Positions 42,144-50,703 of a DNA stretch of 64,000 nucleotides are shown one piece after another. The notes below the pieces were generated by a model, which was given only the letters and a program-made list of their open reading frames with translations, ran no database searches and was not told the DNA's origin. The stretch is from Saccharothrix syringae. Lineage in GTDB: Bacteria; Actinomycetota; Actinomycetes; Mycobacteriales; Pseudonocardiaceae. Position 1 is the first letter of the stretch. Every line of letters starts with the position of its first letter. A program made the position numbers and the translations under genes. The stretch covers positions 5,022,001 to 5,086,000 of the forward strand of contig NZ_CP034550.1 in NCBI RefSeq assembly GCF_009498035.1. Reading direction: 5' to 3'.

Positions 42144-42800
42144 TCAGCGGCGCAGCTCGTCCACGAACCCCGACTCGTAGGCGAGCACGACCAGCTGGGT
42201 GCGGTCGCGCACGCCGAGCTTGTCGAACAGCCGGCTCAGGTAGGTCTTCACCGTGGCCCGGCTCAGGAACAGCTCGGCGGCCACCTCCTCGTTGGACAGC
42301 CCGCGCACGATCGCGGCGACCACCTCGCGCTCGCGGGAGGTCAGGGCGTCGAACCGCTCGCGCGGGCCCGTGCGGCGGGCGGCGAACTCGGCGACCACCC
42401 GGCGCGTCACCTCCGGCGCCAGCAGCGCGTCGCCGCGGTGCACGGTCCGCAGCGCGTGCAGGACGTCGGGCACCCCGGCGTTCTTGAGCAGGAACCCGGT
42501 CGCGCCGACCCGCAGCGCCTCGTAGACGTACTCGTCGAGGTCGAAGGTGGTCAGCACCAGCACCTTCGCGGCGGTCGACGAGCAGATCAGCCGGGTCGCC
42601 TCCAGGCCGTCCATGACCGGCATGCGGACGTCCATCAGCACCACGTCCGGGCGCAGGCGGTGCGCGGCGTCGACGGCGGCCCGGCCGTCCCCGGCCTGGC
42701 CCACCAGCACCATGTCGGGCGTGCCGGAGACCAGCTCGCACAGCGACTCGCGCAGCAGGTCCTGGTCCTCGGCCACGAGGACCCTGATGCGCTCACCCAC
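42144..42800 (-). CDS. NarL/LuxR-family response regulator
   Basis: This 218-residue regulator has a receiver domain with acidic pair ED at 11-12 and phospho-acceptor Asp57 in LMDVRMP. A LuxR HTH follows (LTSREREVVAAIVRGLSNEE, then LSRATVKTYLSRLFDKLGVR). The GTG start overlaps the histidine kinase stop by 8 bp. It should be phosphorylated by that kinase and probably activates the following ABC exporter genes. Confidence 0.92.
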   Translation of the reverse strand: MGERIRVLVAEDQDLLRESLCELVSGTPDMVLVGQAGDGRAAVDAAHRLRPDVVLMDVRMPVMDGLEATRLICSSTAAKVLVLTTFDLDEYVYEALRVGATGFLLKNAGVPDVLHALRTVHRGDALLAPEVTRRVVAEFAARRTGPRERFDALTSREREVVAAIVRGLSNEEVAAELFLSRATVKTYLSRLFDKLGVRDRTQLVVLAYESGFVDELRR

Positions 42801-43920
42801 GGCGCACCCCCACCCGCCGGGGCAGCACCGCGCGCACCGCGAACCCGCCCCCGGGCCGCGGCGCGGCGTCGAACCCGCCGCCCAGCGCCTCCACCCGCTC
42901 CCGCAGGCCGACCAGGCCGTGCCCGCCGGGGCCGGCCGGTTCACCCGAGGCGGCCGGCCCGCCCGTCCCGCCCGATCCGCCCGTCCCGCCCGGCCCGTCG
43001 TCGCGGACCAGCACCTCGACGTCGTCGGGCGAACCGGTGACGGTCACCTCGCACCGCGCGCCCGGTGCGTGCCGCACCACGTTGGTCAGCCCTTCCTGCA
43101 CCACCCGGTACACCGCCAGCCCGAGCGTCGGCGCGACGCCCTCGACGCCCTCGACCGCCACGCGCACGTCGACGCCCGCGTCCCGCGCCCGCCCGACGAG
43201 CACCGCGAGGTCGCCGACGCCCGGCTGCGGCGCGCGGGCGGCGTCCTCCCGGACCGCGCCCAGCACGGCGCGCAGCTCGTCCAGCGCCTGCCTGCCGGTC
43301 TCCTCCACGCGCACGAGCCCCCGCCGCAGCCGCTCCGGGTCGTCCCCGGCGACGTGGGCGGTGACGCCGGCCGTGACGGCGATGGTGCCCAGGGAGTGCG
43401 AGACCACGTCGTGTACCTCGCGCACCACGCGCAGCCGTTCGGCCAGCACGGCGTGCTCCCGCTCGGCGCGGGCCACCCGCACGGCCTCCTCCCGCTCCCG
43501 GCGGACCGCGTCGCCCAGCCGCCACGCGCCCACCACGACCAGCAGGCCGATCGCCGCGTACCGGGCGACCGGCTCGCCGTCGGGGGTGCCGACGACGGCC
43601 AGCGCGACGAGCACCCCGAGCGCCACCGACCCCGCCTTGGCCGGCCCGGGGCCGCGGCGGGTGGCCGCGACCCGGTAGAGCGCCCAGGCGGCGGCGGTGA
43701 ACGGGTCCTGCGCCAGGCCCAGCGCCACGCCGGCGAGCGTCGCGGCGGCGGTGACGCCGAACGAGGCCACCGGCCACCACGAGCGCAGGAGCACGCCCAC
43801 CACCAGCACGGCGGCCAACGCGTACTCGGCCGGGCCGTCGAGCGGCAGCCAGAACACCATCACGCACAGCGCCGCCACGCCCGCGTCCGCGGCCACCGCG
43901 CGCGACGACGGGGCCCTCAC
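42793..43920 (-). CDS. Sensor histidine kinase (HisKA_3 type)
   Basis: This 375-residue protein has an N-terminal membrane region with about five to six helices. The dimerisation/phosphoacceptor motif REVHDVVSHSLG is near residue 165, and the HATPase domain has QEGLTNVVRHA (N-box). The ATP lid region after DDGPGG is enlarged by a Gly-rich stretch (GTGGSGGTGGPAASGEP). GTG 43920 overlaps the lacI stop (GTGA), an unusual coupling. No extracellular sensor domain is seen, so the signal is likely within the membrane. Confidence 0.9.
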   Translation of the reverse strand: MRAPSSRAVAADAGVAALCVMVFWLPLDGPAEYALAAVLVVGVLLRSWWPVASFGVTAAATLAGVALGLAQDPFTAAAWALYRVAATRRGPGPAKAGSVALGVLVALAVVGTPDGEPVARYAAIGLLVVVGAWRLGDAVRREREEAVRVARAEREHAVLAERLRVVREVHDVVSHSLGTIAVTAGVTAHVAGDDPERLRRGLVRVEETGRQALDELRAVLGAVREDAARAPQPGVGDLAVLVGRARDAGVDVRVAVEGVEGVAPTLGLAVYRVVQEGLTNVVRHAPGARCEVTVTGSPDDVEVLVRDDGPGGTGGSGGTGGPAASGEPAGPGGHGLVGLRERVEALGGGFDAAPRPGGGFAVRAVLPRRVGVRRG

Positions 43921-44906
43921 GGCACGGGCCCGGTCGACTCGCGCACGACCAGCGTCGTGGCCAGCTCGATGTGCAGGGCCTCGGGCCGGTGCCCGTCGAG
44001 CACGCGCATCAGCTGGGTGACGGCGATGCGCCCCATCTCCTCCAGCGGCTGGCGCACGGTGGTCAGGGTCGGGGTGGTCGCCCGGCTGAGGTCGATGTCG
44101 TCGAACCCGGCGACCGACAGGTCCTCCGGGACGCGCAGCCCGCGTTCCCGCGCGGCCCGCAACGCGCCCACGGCCAGCTTGTCGTTGAAGCAGACCAGCG
44201 CGGTGGGCCGCTGCGGGTGGTCCAGCAGCTCGGCGGCGGCCCGGTGGCCGGCGGCCGCGGTGGGCTCGATGTGCCGCAGGTGGTGCGGCATCGGCAGCAC
44301 GCCCGCCTGGGACAGCGCCGCGCGGTGGCCGGCCAGCCGGGCGTCGCCGGCCAGCCACTCCTCGGGCCCGGCGACGACGCCGATGGCGCGGTGGCCCAGC
44401 TCGACCAGGTGCCGGGTCAGGGCGAGCGCGCCGGCGAAGTGCGCGGCCGAGACGGCGGCGATGTGCGGTGGCGGCGGCGTGCGGGGGTCGACCACGACGA
44501 AGGGCAGGTCGGTGCGCGACAGGGCGACGAGCCGGTCGCCGTCCTCGGGCGGGAGGATGAGGATCGCGGCGCTGACGCCGGGCTCGTCGGGCAGGGTCGC
44601 GAGCGCGTCGGTGTGCTGCGCGGACTCCCCGGCGTCGAGCAGCAGGCGCAGGCCGTGGACCTTCAGCGCCTCGGCGATCGAGGAGACGATCAGGCCGAAG
44701 TAGTCGGTGAGCACGTACGGGCAGCGCACGTAGACGGTGCGGGTCCCGGTGGCGCGCAGCCTGCTCCGCTCGACCGCCCGCAGCACCAGGTCGCGGGTCC
44801 TGGGCGCGACGTTGGCGTGGTCGTTGAGCACGCGGGAGACGGTGGCGATCGAGACACCGGTCTCCGCCGCGATGTCGCGGACGGTGACGCGCCTGCTATC
44901 GGGCAT
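43917..44906 (-). CDS. LacI-family transcriptional repressor
   Basis: This 329-residue protein has the LacI headpiece (VTVRDIAAETGVSIATVSRV, VLNDHANVAPRTRD) and a sugar-binding periplasmic-type domain ending with a family-typical GFDDIDLSRATTPTLTTVRQ. ATG 44906 is likely, but a GTG 33 bp upstream is possible. It is divergent from the GH30 gene and is expected to repress it until a sugar effector binds. It is also the first gene of an operon with a two-component system and an ABC exporter. Confidence 0.9.
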   Translation of the reverse strand: MPDSRRVTVRDIAAETGVSIATVSRVLNDHANVAPRTRDLVLRAVERSRLRATGTRTVYVRCPYVLTDYFGLIVSSIAEALKVHGLRLLLDAGESAQHTDALATLPDEPGVSAAILILPPEDGDRLVALSRTDLPFVVVDPRTPPPPHIAAVSAAHFAGALALTRHLVELGHRAIGVVAGPEEWLAGDARLAGHRAALSQAGVLPMPHHLRHIEPTAAAGHRAAAELLDHPQRPTALVCFNDKLAVGALRAARERGLRVPEDLSVAGFDDIDLSRATTPTLTTVRQPLEEMGRIAVTQLMRVLDGHRPEALHIELATTLVVRESTGPVP

Positions 44907-44962
44907 GGAGGTGGTCGGCTCGTCGTTCCACCTGGTCACTATAGCGATCACGGACCTCGGGG

Positions 44963-45008
44963 TTGACGCGGGCGCGGCGCCGCATGTTTCATGCTGCAAC
45001 AACTTGTT
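44963..45008 (+). promoter_or_regulatory. GH30 promoter with candidate LacI operator
   Basis: TTGACG (44963-44968) followed about 17-18 bp later by GTTTCAT is a plausible -35/-10 pair for the GH30 gene. Immediately downstream AACAACTTGTT (44998-45008) is an odd-length perfect palindrome. It is well placed for repression by the divergent LacI protein. Confidence 0.45.
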
Positions 45009-45053
45009 CCACCGCTGTGAATCATTTGTTACATCGACTGCTCCCGAGGGACG

Positions 45054-46958
45054 ATGATGAGAACGGCTGTTCGCAGTGCCGCGACGGCGGCCCTGGTCCT
45101 CGGCCTGGCCGCCGTGCCGGCCACGCAGGCGTCCGGGCACCGCGACGACGCGCCCCGGGCCCGGGTGTGGGTCACCGCCGCCGACCGGTCGGAGCTGATG
45201 GCCGAGCGGCCCGCCGTCGCGTTCGGCACCGGCTCCTCGCCGCACCAGACGATCGTGGTGGACCCCGACCGCGCCGAGCAGGTCGTGGACGGCTTCGGCG
45301 CCTCGATCACCGACTCCTCGGCGAGCGTGCTGCACGGGCTGGCCCCCGCCGTGCGCGAGGAGACCATGCGCGGGCTCTTCGACCCGGTGCGCGGCATCGG
45401 CGTGAGCTTCCTGCGCCAGCCCGTCGGCTCCTCCGACTTCACCGCCGCGGCCGAGCACTACACCTACGACGACGTGCCGGCCGGGCAGACCGACTTCCCG
45501 CTGCGCCACTTCAGCATCGCCCGCGACGAGCAGCGGGTGCTGCCGCTGCTGCGCCAGGCCAAGCGGCTCAACCCGGAGCTGAAGGTCATGGGCACGCCGT
45601 GGAGCCCGCCCGCGTGGATGAAGACCACCGGCTCCCTGGTCGGCGGCCGGCTCAAGGACGACCCGGCGGTCTACGACGCCTACGCCCGCTACCTGGTGAA
45701 GTTCGTCCAGGCGTACGCGGCGGCCGGCGTGCCGGTCGACTTCCTGTCGGTGCAGAACGAACCGCAGAACCGCACCCCGGACGCCTACCCCGGCACGGAC
45801 ATGCCGGTCGCCCAGCAGCTCAGGGTGATCGAGGCGCTGGGGCCCAAGCTGCGCCTCGCCAGCCCGCGCACGAAGATCCTGGCCTACGACCACAACTGGG
45901 CCACCCACCCCAACGACGGCGGGACCGAGACCGACTACCCGTACCAGGTGCTGCGCAGCCGCGCGGCCCGCTGGGTGGCCGGCACCGCGTTCCACTGCTA
46001 CTACGGCGACCCGGGCGCGCAGACCGCGCTGCACGAGGCGTTCCCGGACAAGGGCATCTGGTTCACCGAGTGCTCCGGCTCGCGCGGCGCGACCGACCCG
46101 CCGGCGAAGGTCTTCCGCGACACCCTCACCTGGCACGCCCGCAACGTCGTCATCGGCACCACCCGCAACCAGGCCCGCTCGGTGGTGAACTGGAACATCG
46201 CCCTGGACAGCACCGGCGGCCCGCACAACGGCGGCTGCGCCACCTGCACCGGCCTGGTCACCGCGCACCCGGACGGCACCGTCACCACCGACGCCGAGTA
46301 CTACACCGTCGGCCACCTGTCGAAGTTCGTGAAGCCGGGCGCGCGGCGGGTCGCCAGCACCTCGTTCGGCACCACCGGCTGGAACGGCCAGGTCATGGAC
46401 GTGGCCTTCCGCAACCCCGACGGCTCCACCGCCCTGGTGGTGCACAACCAGAACGACGACCCGCGCTCGTTCGCGGTGCGGGTGGGGGAGCGGAGCTTCG
46501 AGTACACCCTGCCCGGCGGCGCCCTGGCCACGTTCACCTGGCCGCGCCACCACGCGCTGGAGAGCCGCCTGCACCGGGTCCGGCTCGACGGCGCCCGCGC
46601 CACCGCCTTCCCCGCCGGCGAGAACGCCGGGGCGCTGGTGGACGACGACGCGTCGACGCGGTGGAGCAGCGGCCGGGCCCAGGCGGCCGGGCAGTACGTG
46701 CAGCTCGACCTCGGGTCGCGCGAGCACTTCCGCCGGGTCGCCGTGGACAGCGGCGGCAACCTCGGCGATTACGCCCGCGGCTGGGAGCTGTCGGCCAGCG
46801 ACGACGGCAGGTCGTGGCGGACCCTGGCGACCGGGACCGGCGTCGGGCAGCTGACCGAAATCGACGTGCGCCGCACCGGCGCCAGGCACCTGCGGATCAC
46901 GTCGACCGGCACGGCCGGCAGCTGGTGGAGCATCGCGGACGTCCGCCTCTACGACTGA
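45054..46958 (+). CDS. Secreted GH30 glycosidase with F5/8-type carbohydrate-binding domain
   Basis: This 634-residue exported enzyme has a signal peptide (RSAATAALVLGLAAVPATQA). A GH30 (beta/alpha)8 domain opens with VVDGFGASITDSSA. Acid/base Glu236 is in VQNEPQN and nucleophile Glu339 in WFTECSG. A beta-sandwich and a C-terminal F5/8 type C domain (LVDDDASTRWSSGR...WWSIADVRLYD) follow. Family activities include glucosylceramidase, beta-1,6-glucanase and xylanase; which one applies here is open. ATG 45054 or 45057 starts the leader. The divergent LacI repressor gives carbohydrate control. Confidence 0.92.
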   Translation: MMRTAVRSAATAALVLGLAAVPATQASGHRDDAPRARVWVTAADRSELMAERPAVAFGTGSSPHQTIVVDPDRAEQVVDGFGASITDSSASVLHGLAPAVREETMRGLFDPVRGIGVSFLRQPVGSSDFTAAAEHYTYDDVPAGQTDFPLRHFSIARDEQRVLPLLRQAKRLNPELKVMGTPWSPPAWMKTTGSLVGGRLKDDPAVYDAYARYLVKFVQAYAAAGVPVDFLSVQNEPQNRTPDAYPGTDMPVAQQLRVIEALGPKLRLASPRTKILAYDHNWATHPNDGGTETDYPYQVLRSRAARWVAGTAFHCYYGDPGAQTALHEAFPDKGIWFTECSGSRGATDPPAKVFRDTLTWHARNVVIGTTRNQARSVVNWNIALDSTGGPHNGGCATCTGLVTAHPDGTVTTDAEYYTVGHLSKFVKPGARRVASTSFGTTGWNGQVMDVAFRNPDGSTALVVHNQNDDPRSFAVRVGERSFEYTLPGGALATFTWPRHHALESRLHRVRLDGARATAFPAGENAGALVDDDASTRWSSGRAQAAGQYVQLDLGSREHFRRVAVDSGGNLGDYARGWELSASDDGRSWRTLATGTGVGQLTEIDVRRTGARHLRITSTGTAGSWWSIADVRLYD

Positions 46959-47122
46959 GCCCGGCGGACATCGCCACGAACGGGTGAAATTAGGTCGGTC
47001 GGGCCGGCATCTCCACCCGACCGGTTGAACCCGGGGCCGCGGGCGTTGGATGCTGGCCGGACCGCCGGCGCACCCCGACGTGCGCGGGCGGCCGGCGCCC
47101 GCGGACCCGGGAGACCTCAGCC

Positions 47123-49771
47123 ATGGCGACAGCGCACCCGCCACCCGGGCGGGCGGCCTTACCCGGTCCACCGGTGCACCGCGCGATCCTCGCGGTGGAC
47201 GTGGAGCGCTTCACCGACCCGCGCCGGATCAACCCCGACCAGGCGGTCGTCCGCGACGCGGTGTACGCCGCGCTGCGGTGGGCGTTCGACCGGTGCGGCG
47301 TGCCGTGGGACGGGGTCTACCACGAGGACCGCGGTGACGGGCTGCTCGGCCTGGTCACGCCGGAGGTGCCCAAGAACCTCCTGGTCACCGCGCTGCCCCG
47401 GTACCTGGCGGAGGCGCTGGCGCGGCACAACGAGGGCCGCCCGGCCGAGGTCCGGGTGCGGCTGCGGGTCGCCCTGCACGCGGGCGAGGTGCTGCTGGAC
47501 GCCCACGGCGTGGCCGCCACGGCGGTCAACGACGCGTTCCGCCTGCTGGAGGCCCAGCCGCTCAAGGACGCGCTCGCGGCCTCGCCGGGCGTGCTCGCGC
47601 TGATCGTGTCGGACTGGTTCTACACCGAGGTCGTGCGCAACGACCCGGACGCCGGCGCGGCCACCTACCGGCGGGTGCGCACCACCGTCAAGCGCAGCGT
47701 CGTGTCGGGCTGGCTCGGCCTGCCCGACCACCCCTACCCGCCCGACGAGCAGCGCGACGCCCCCGAGCCGGACGGCCCCCGGCAGCTGCCCGCGAGGGCG
47801 TCCCGCTTCGTCGGCCGCACCCGCGAGCTGGCGACCCTGCTCGACCTCGTGGCGGCGGGTGGGGACGAGGTGCCGGTGCTGCTGGTCACCGGCACCGCCG
47901 GGGTCGGCAAGACCGCGCTGGCCGTGGCGCTCGCGCACCGGGTCCGCGACCTGTTCCCGGACGGCCACCTCTACGCGGACCTGCGCGGCTACGACGGCGG
48001 ACCGGCGCTGACCCCCGAGCGGGTGCTGGGCGACCTGCTGACCGCGCTCGGCGTCCCGGTCGAGCGGGTGCCCTGCGGCGTCGCGGCGCAGGCGGCGCTG
48101 TTCCGGTCCACAGTGGACGGCAAGCGGGTGCTGCTGGTGCTGGACAACGCCGCGGGCGCCGAGCAGGTGCGCCCGCTGCTGCCCGGCTCGCCCGGCTGCC
48201 TGGTGCTGGTCACCAGCCGCAACCGCCTGTCGGGGCTGGTCGCCCGCGAGGGCGCGCACCGGGTCGCGCTCGGCAGCCTGTCCGGGGCCGAGGCCGTGGA
48301 GCTGCTGCGGCTGGTGGTCGGCCCGGAGCGGGTCGACGCCGAACCCGCCGCCGCGGCCCGCCTGGCGGAGCAGTGCGCGCACCTGCCGCTCGCGCTGCGC
48401 ATCGCCGCCGAACGGGTCGCGACCCGACCCCACCTGCACCTGGCGGACGTGGTCGCGGAGATCGGGCGGGACCGCGACCGGCTGGACCTGCTGGCCGCCG
48501 ACGACGACGGCGACACCGAGATCCGGGCGGTGTTCTCCTGGTCCTACCGCGCGCTCCCGGAACCGGCCGCCCGGGTGTTCCGCCTGCTGGGCCTGCACGC
48601 CGGCGCCACGTTCGACGTCCGCGCCGCGGCCGCCCTCGCCGACGTCGAACCCGCCGCGGCCCGGCGCCTGCTCGACGCCCTGGCCTCGGTGCACCTGCTC
48701 GACGAGACCGCCCGCGACCGCTACCGCCTGCACGACCTGCTGCGCGTCTACGCCGCCGAGCGGGCCGCCGCCGTGGACGGCGACACCGAGTGCGCGGACG
48801 CCGTCCGCCGCACCCTCGCCTGGTACCTCCGCGGCGCCGACGCCGCCGACTCGCTCCTGCTGCCGATGCGGCCCTACAGCGTCGACCTGGGCCCCTTCGC
48901 CGAGGTGGGCGGGGTCATGGCGTTCACCGGGTACGACGAGGCCCTGGCGTGGTGCGAGGCGGAGCGCGCCAACCTGCTCGCGGCCGCCCAGCAGGCCGCC
49001 GAGCACGGCTACCACCAGGCCGCGTGGGCGTTCGGCGCCGCGACGTCCGCCTACTTCGACCTCCGCAAGCACTGGAACGACCGGATCGCCGTGCTGCTGA
49101 TCGGGTTGGCGAGCGCCGAGCGGGCGGGTGACGGGCGGGGCGAGGCGTTCATGCTGCTGAACCTGGGCGTGGCCTACCGGGACCTGCGGGACTTCGACCG
49201 GGCCCTGGAGTGCCTGGACCGGGCCCTGGTGCTCAGCCGGGAGCTGGGCGACCGGTGGACCGAGGGCGGCGTGCTGCACAAGCTGGGCGACACCCACCGC
49301 CGGACGCGCCGGTTCACCGAGGCCCTCGACTTCCTCGGGCACGCCCTGGCGCTCGCGCGCGATGTCGGTGAGGAGTGGGGCGAGGGCCGGGTCCTCAACA
49401 GCCTCGGCGACACCTGCGTGGACCTCGGGCGGTACGAGGAGGCGCTCGACCACTACGCCGGGGCCCTGGCCATCTGGCGCCGCCGGGGCACCGACTGGGG
49501 CGAGGGCGTCACGCTGACCGCCCTGGGCGACACCCACCGGCGCCTGGGCCGGTGCGACGAGGCGCTGCACTGCCTGGAGGGCGCGCTGCTGATCGCCCGG
49601 AAGGTCGGCAACCGGCACGGCGAGGCCGAGACGCTGCGGACCTCGGGCGACGTGCACCACGACCTCGGCGACGAGGCCACCGCGCGGGCGCTGTGGCACG
49701 AGGCCCTGCTGATCTTCGACGACCTGGGCGACCCGCAGGCCGAGCACCTGCGCGCCCGCGTGCCGGGCTGA
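47123..49771 (+). CDS. STAND protein: nucleotide-cyclase-like domain, NB-ARC, TPR repeats
   Basis: This is an 882-residue cytoplasmic protein. Residues about 18-210 resemble a class III nucleotide-cyclase fold: AILAVDVERF with a possible metal Asp26, EDRGDGLLGL with Asp72, and LRVALHAGEVL. An NB-ARC ATPase follows (P-loop GTAGVGKT at 257-264, Walker B LLVLDNAAG, CAHLPLALRIAAERV), then a winged-helix region (FSWSYRALPEPAARVFRLLG). From about 660 there are at least five TPR-type repeats with a recurring 'LGDTHRRLGR' core. Signal binding to the TPRs could switch the N-terminal effector. Start ATG 47123 follows GGAGA. It stands alone. The cyclase-like assignment is moderate; activity is unknown. 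Confidence 0.85.
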   Translation: MATAHPPPGRAALPGPPVHRAILAVDVERFTDPRRINPDQAVVRDAVYAALRWAFDRCGVPWDGVYHEDRGDGLLGLVTPEVPKNLLVTALPRYLAEALARHNEGRPAEVRVRLRVALHAGEVLLDAHGVAATAVNDAFRLLEAQPLKDALAASPGVLALIVSDWFYTEVVRNDPDAGAATYRRVRTTVKRSVVSGWLGLPDHPYPPDEQRDAPEPDGPRQLPARASRFVGRTRELATLLDLVAAGGDEVPVLLVTGTAGVGKTALAVALAHRVRDLFPDGHLYADLRGYDGGPALTPERVLGDLLTALGVPVERVPCGVAAQAALFRSTVDGKRVLLVLDNAAGAEQVRPLLPGSPGCLVLVTSRNRLSGLVAREGAHRVALGSLSGAEAVELLRLVVGPERVDAEPAAAARLAEQCAHLPLALRIAAERVATRPHLHLADVVAEIGRDRDRLDLLAADDDGDTEIRAVFSWSYRALPEPAARVFRLLGLHAGATFDVRAAAALADVEPAAARRLLDALASVHLLDETARDRYRLHDLLRVYAAERAAAVDGDTECADAVRRTLAWYLRGADAADSLLLPMRPYSVDLGPFAEVGGVMAFTGYDEALAWCEAERANLLAAAQQAAEHGYHQAAWAFGAATSAYFDLRKHWNDRIAVLLIGLASAERAGDGRGEAFMLLNLGVAYRDLRDFDRALECLDRALVLSRELGDRWTEGGVLHKLGDTHRRTRRFTEALDFLGHALALARDVGEEWGEGRVLNSLGDTCVDLGRYEEALDHYAGALAIWRRRGTDWGEGVTLTALGDTHRRLGRCDEALHCLEGALLIARKVGNRHGEAETLRTSGDVHHDLGDEATARALWHEALLIFDDLGDPQAEHLRARVPG

Positions 49772-49794
49772 TCGGGGAGCACTTCCCTCCCCGG

Positions 49795-49824
49795 CCGGTG
49801 GTTCCGCCGTCCGCGGACCACCGG
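49795..49824 (+). terminator. Terminator after the STAND gene
   Basis: CCGGTGGTTCCGC and GCGGACCACCGG form a 12-bp stem with one bulged T and a 5-base loop, 24 bases after the stop. Confidence 0.6.
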
Positions 49825-50149
49825 TGCGGACCTGGCCGCCCCTCCGGGCACTCCCGCGGGCACGCGGTGGTGACCGCGACCCGCGCGGGGCTCGAATTCG
49901 ACCGGACGCGCACGGTGTCGCCCGTCGGACCGGGGGGCACCTGACCTCGCACGAGCGACCGGGGACGCAGCGGGGGCGGGGAAGTGCCGGCTGCCGGCCG
50001 TGCAACGCGACCCGGTCACCGCACCGCCGCTCGACCAGCGGTACCGCGAGGCGCTGCGGACCGCGCGGTCGACCGGGAACCGGGACTCGGCCGCCGAACT
50101 GCCGAACGGGTTCAACCGCGGTGACACCTTCAGCCGGGCGACGCGGGGA

Positions 50150-50436
50150 TCGCCGCCCTGCACGCGGGCGCGCTCCACAACCCCGCGGTCGGCCCGGGCG
50201 CGCGGGTGAGCGAGCCGACCCGTCCCGGTGCGCCGCGTGCCTCCACCGTCGGGCCGAACAGCAGCCGGGCGCCGGTGCGGCCGCCGGGACCGACGTGGCG
50301 GCCCTGTCCGGGCCGCAGAAGCTCGCGGAGGCGTTCCGCCGCGCCGACCTCGGCGACGCGGTCCTCCGCACGGCCGGCCACCTGCTCAACTCCGCCGGCG
50401 TGGTCAACGCGACCACGTCCGCGCGGCTCGACCGTG
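50150..50436 (+). pseudogene. Decayed gene of unknown family
   Basis: The 49825-50442 interval has no intact gene. Coding-like pieces occur in changing frames: IAALHAGALHNPAVGPG near 50150, then LSGPQKLAEAFRRADLGDAV followed by LRTAGHLLNSAGVVNATTSA near 50310-50430. The second is helical and protein-like. I do not recognise the parent protein, and no start is left. Confidence 0.3.
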
Positions 50437-50442
50437 ATCGCG

Positions 50443-50613
50443 ATGAGCGCGGCGGGCGGACCCGACGACTACCGGGAGGACAGGTACGGCGACGACTCGC
50501 GTGACGAACTGCCGCGGCGCTCGCGCAACCAGGGCGAGGCCCAGGGACACCCCCGACCCGGCTCGCGGGAGGCCGAGGCCGCGGTCCGCGACTTCGAGGC
50601 GGAGAACCCCTGA
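50443..50613 (+). CDS. Small hydrophilic protein, doubtful
   Basis: A 56-codon frame starts at ATG 50443 (MSAAGGPDDYREDRYGDDSR) and ends EAAVRDFEAENP. It is very rich in Asp, Glu and Arg and may be disordered. No ribosome site is obvious; GTG 50437 is an alternative. It could be the surviving end of the decayed gene just upstream rather than an independent gene. Confidence 0.35.
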   Translation: MSAAGGPDDYREDRYGDDSRDELPRRSRNQGEAQGHPRPGSREAEAAVRDFEAENP

Positions 50614-50703
50614 TCCACCGCGCCGCCCGCGAGGACCGGCGCGGTGCTCGGCGACGGCCCGAGGTGGGCGACAATCCTTCCAGGACCGCGAGGGAGGAAG
50701 CCC

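Noticed and set aside
42945..43000. Minisatellite in the histidine kinase
   Set aside because: The CCCGCC-like repetition encodes a Gly-rich lid loop with imperfect units. It is better explained as coding low complexity than as a separate repeat element.
43917..47171. A 1084-codon minus-strand frame suggesting a giant fused LacI protein
   Set aside because: The LacI headpiece starts at 44906; everything upstream is antisense to the GH30 gene.
47159..50674. A 1171-codon open frame on the minus strand
   Set aside because: It is fully antisense to the STAND gene, whose P-loop and TPR motifs are clear on the plus strand. The minus translation has no motifs.
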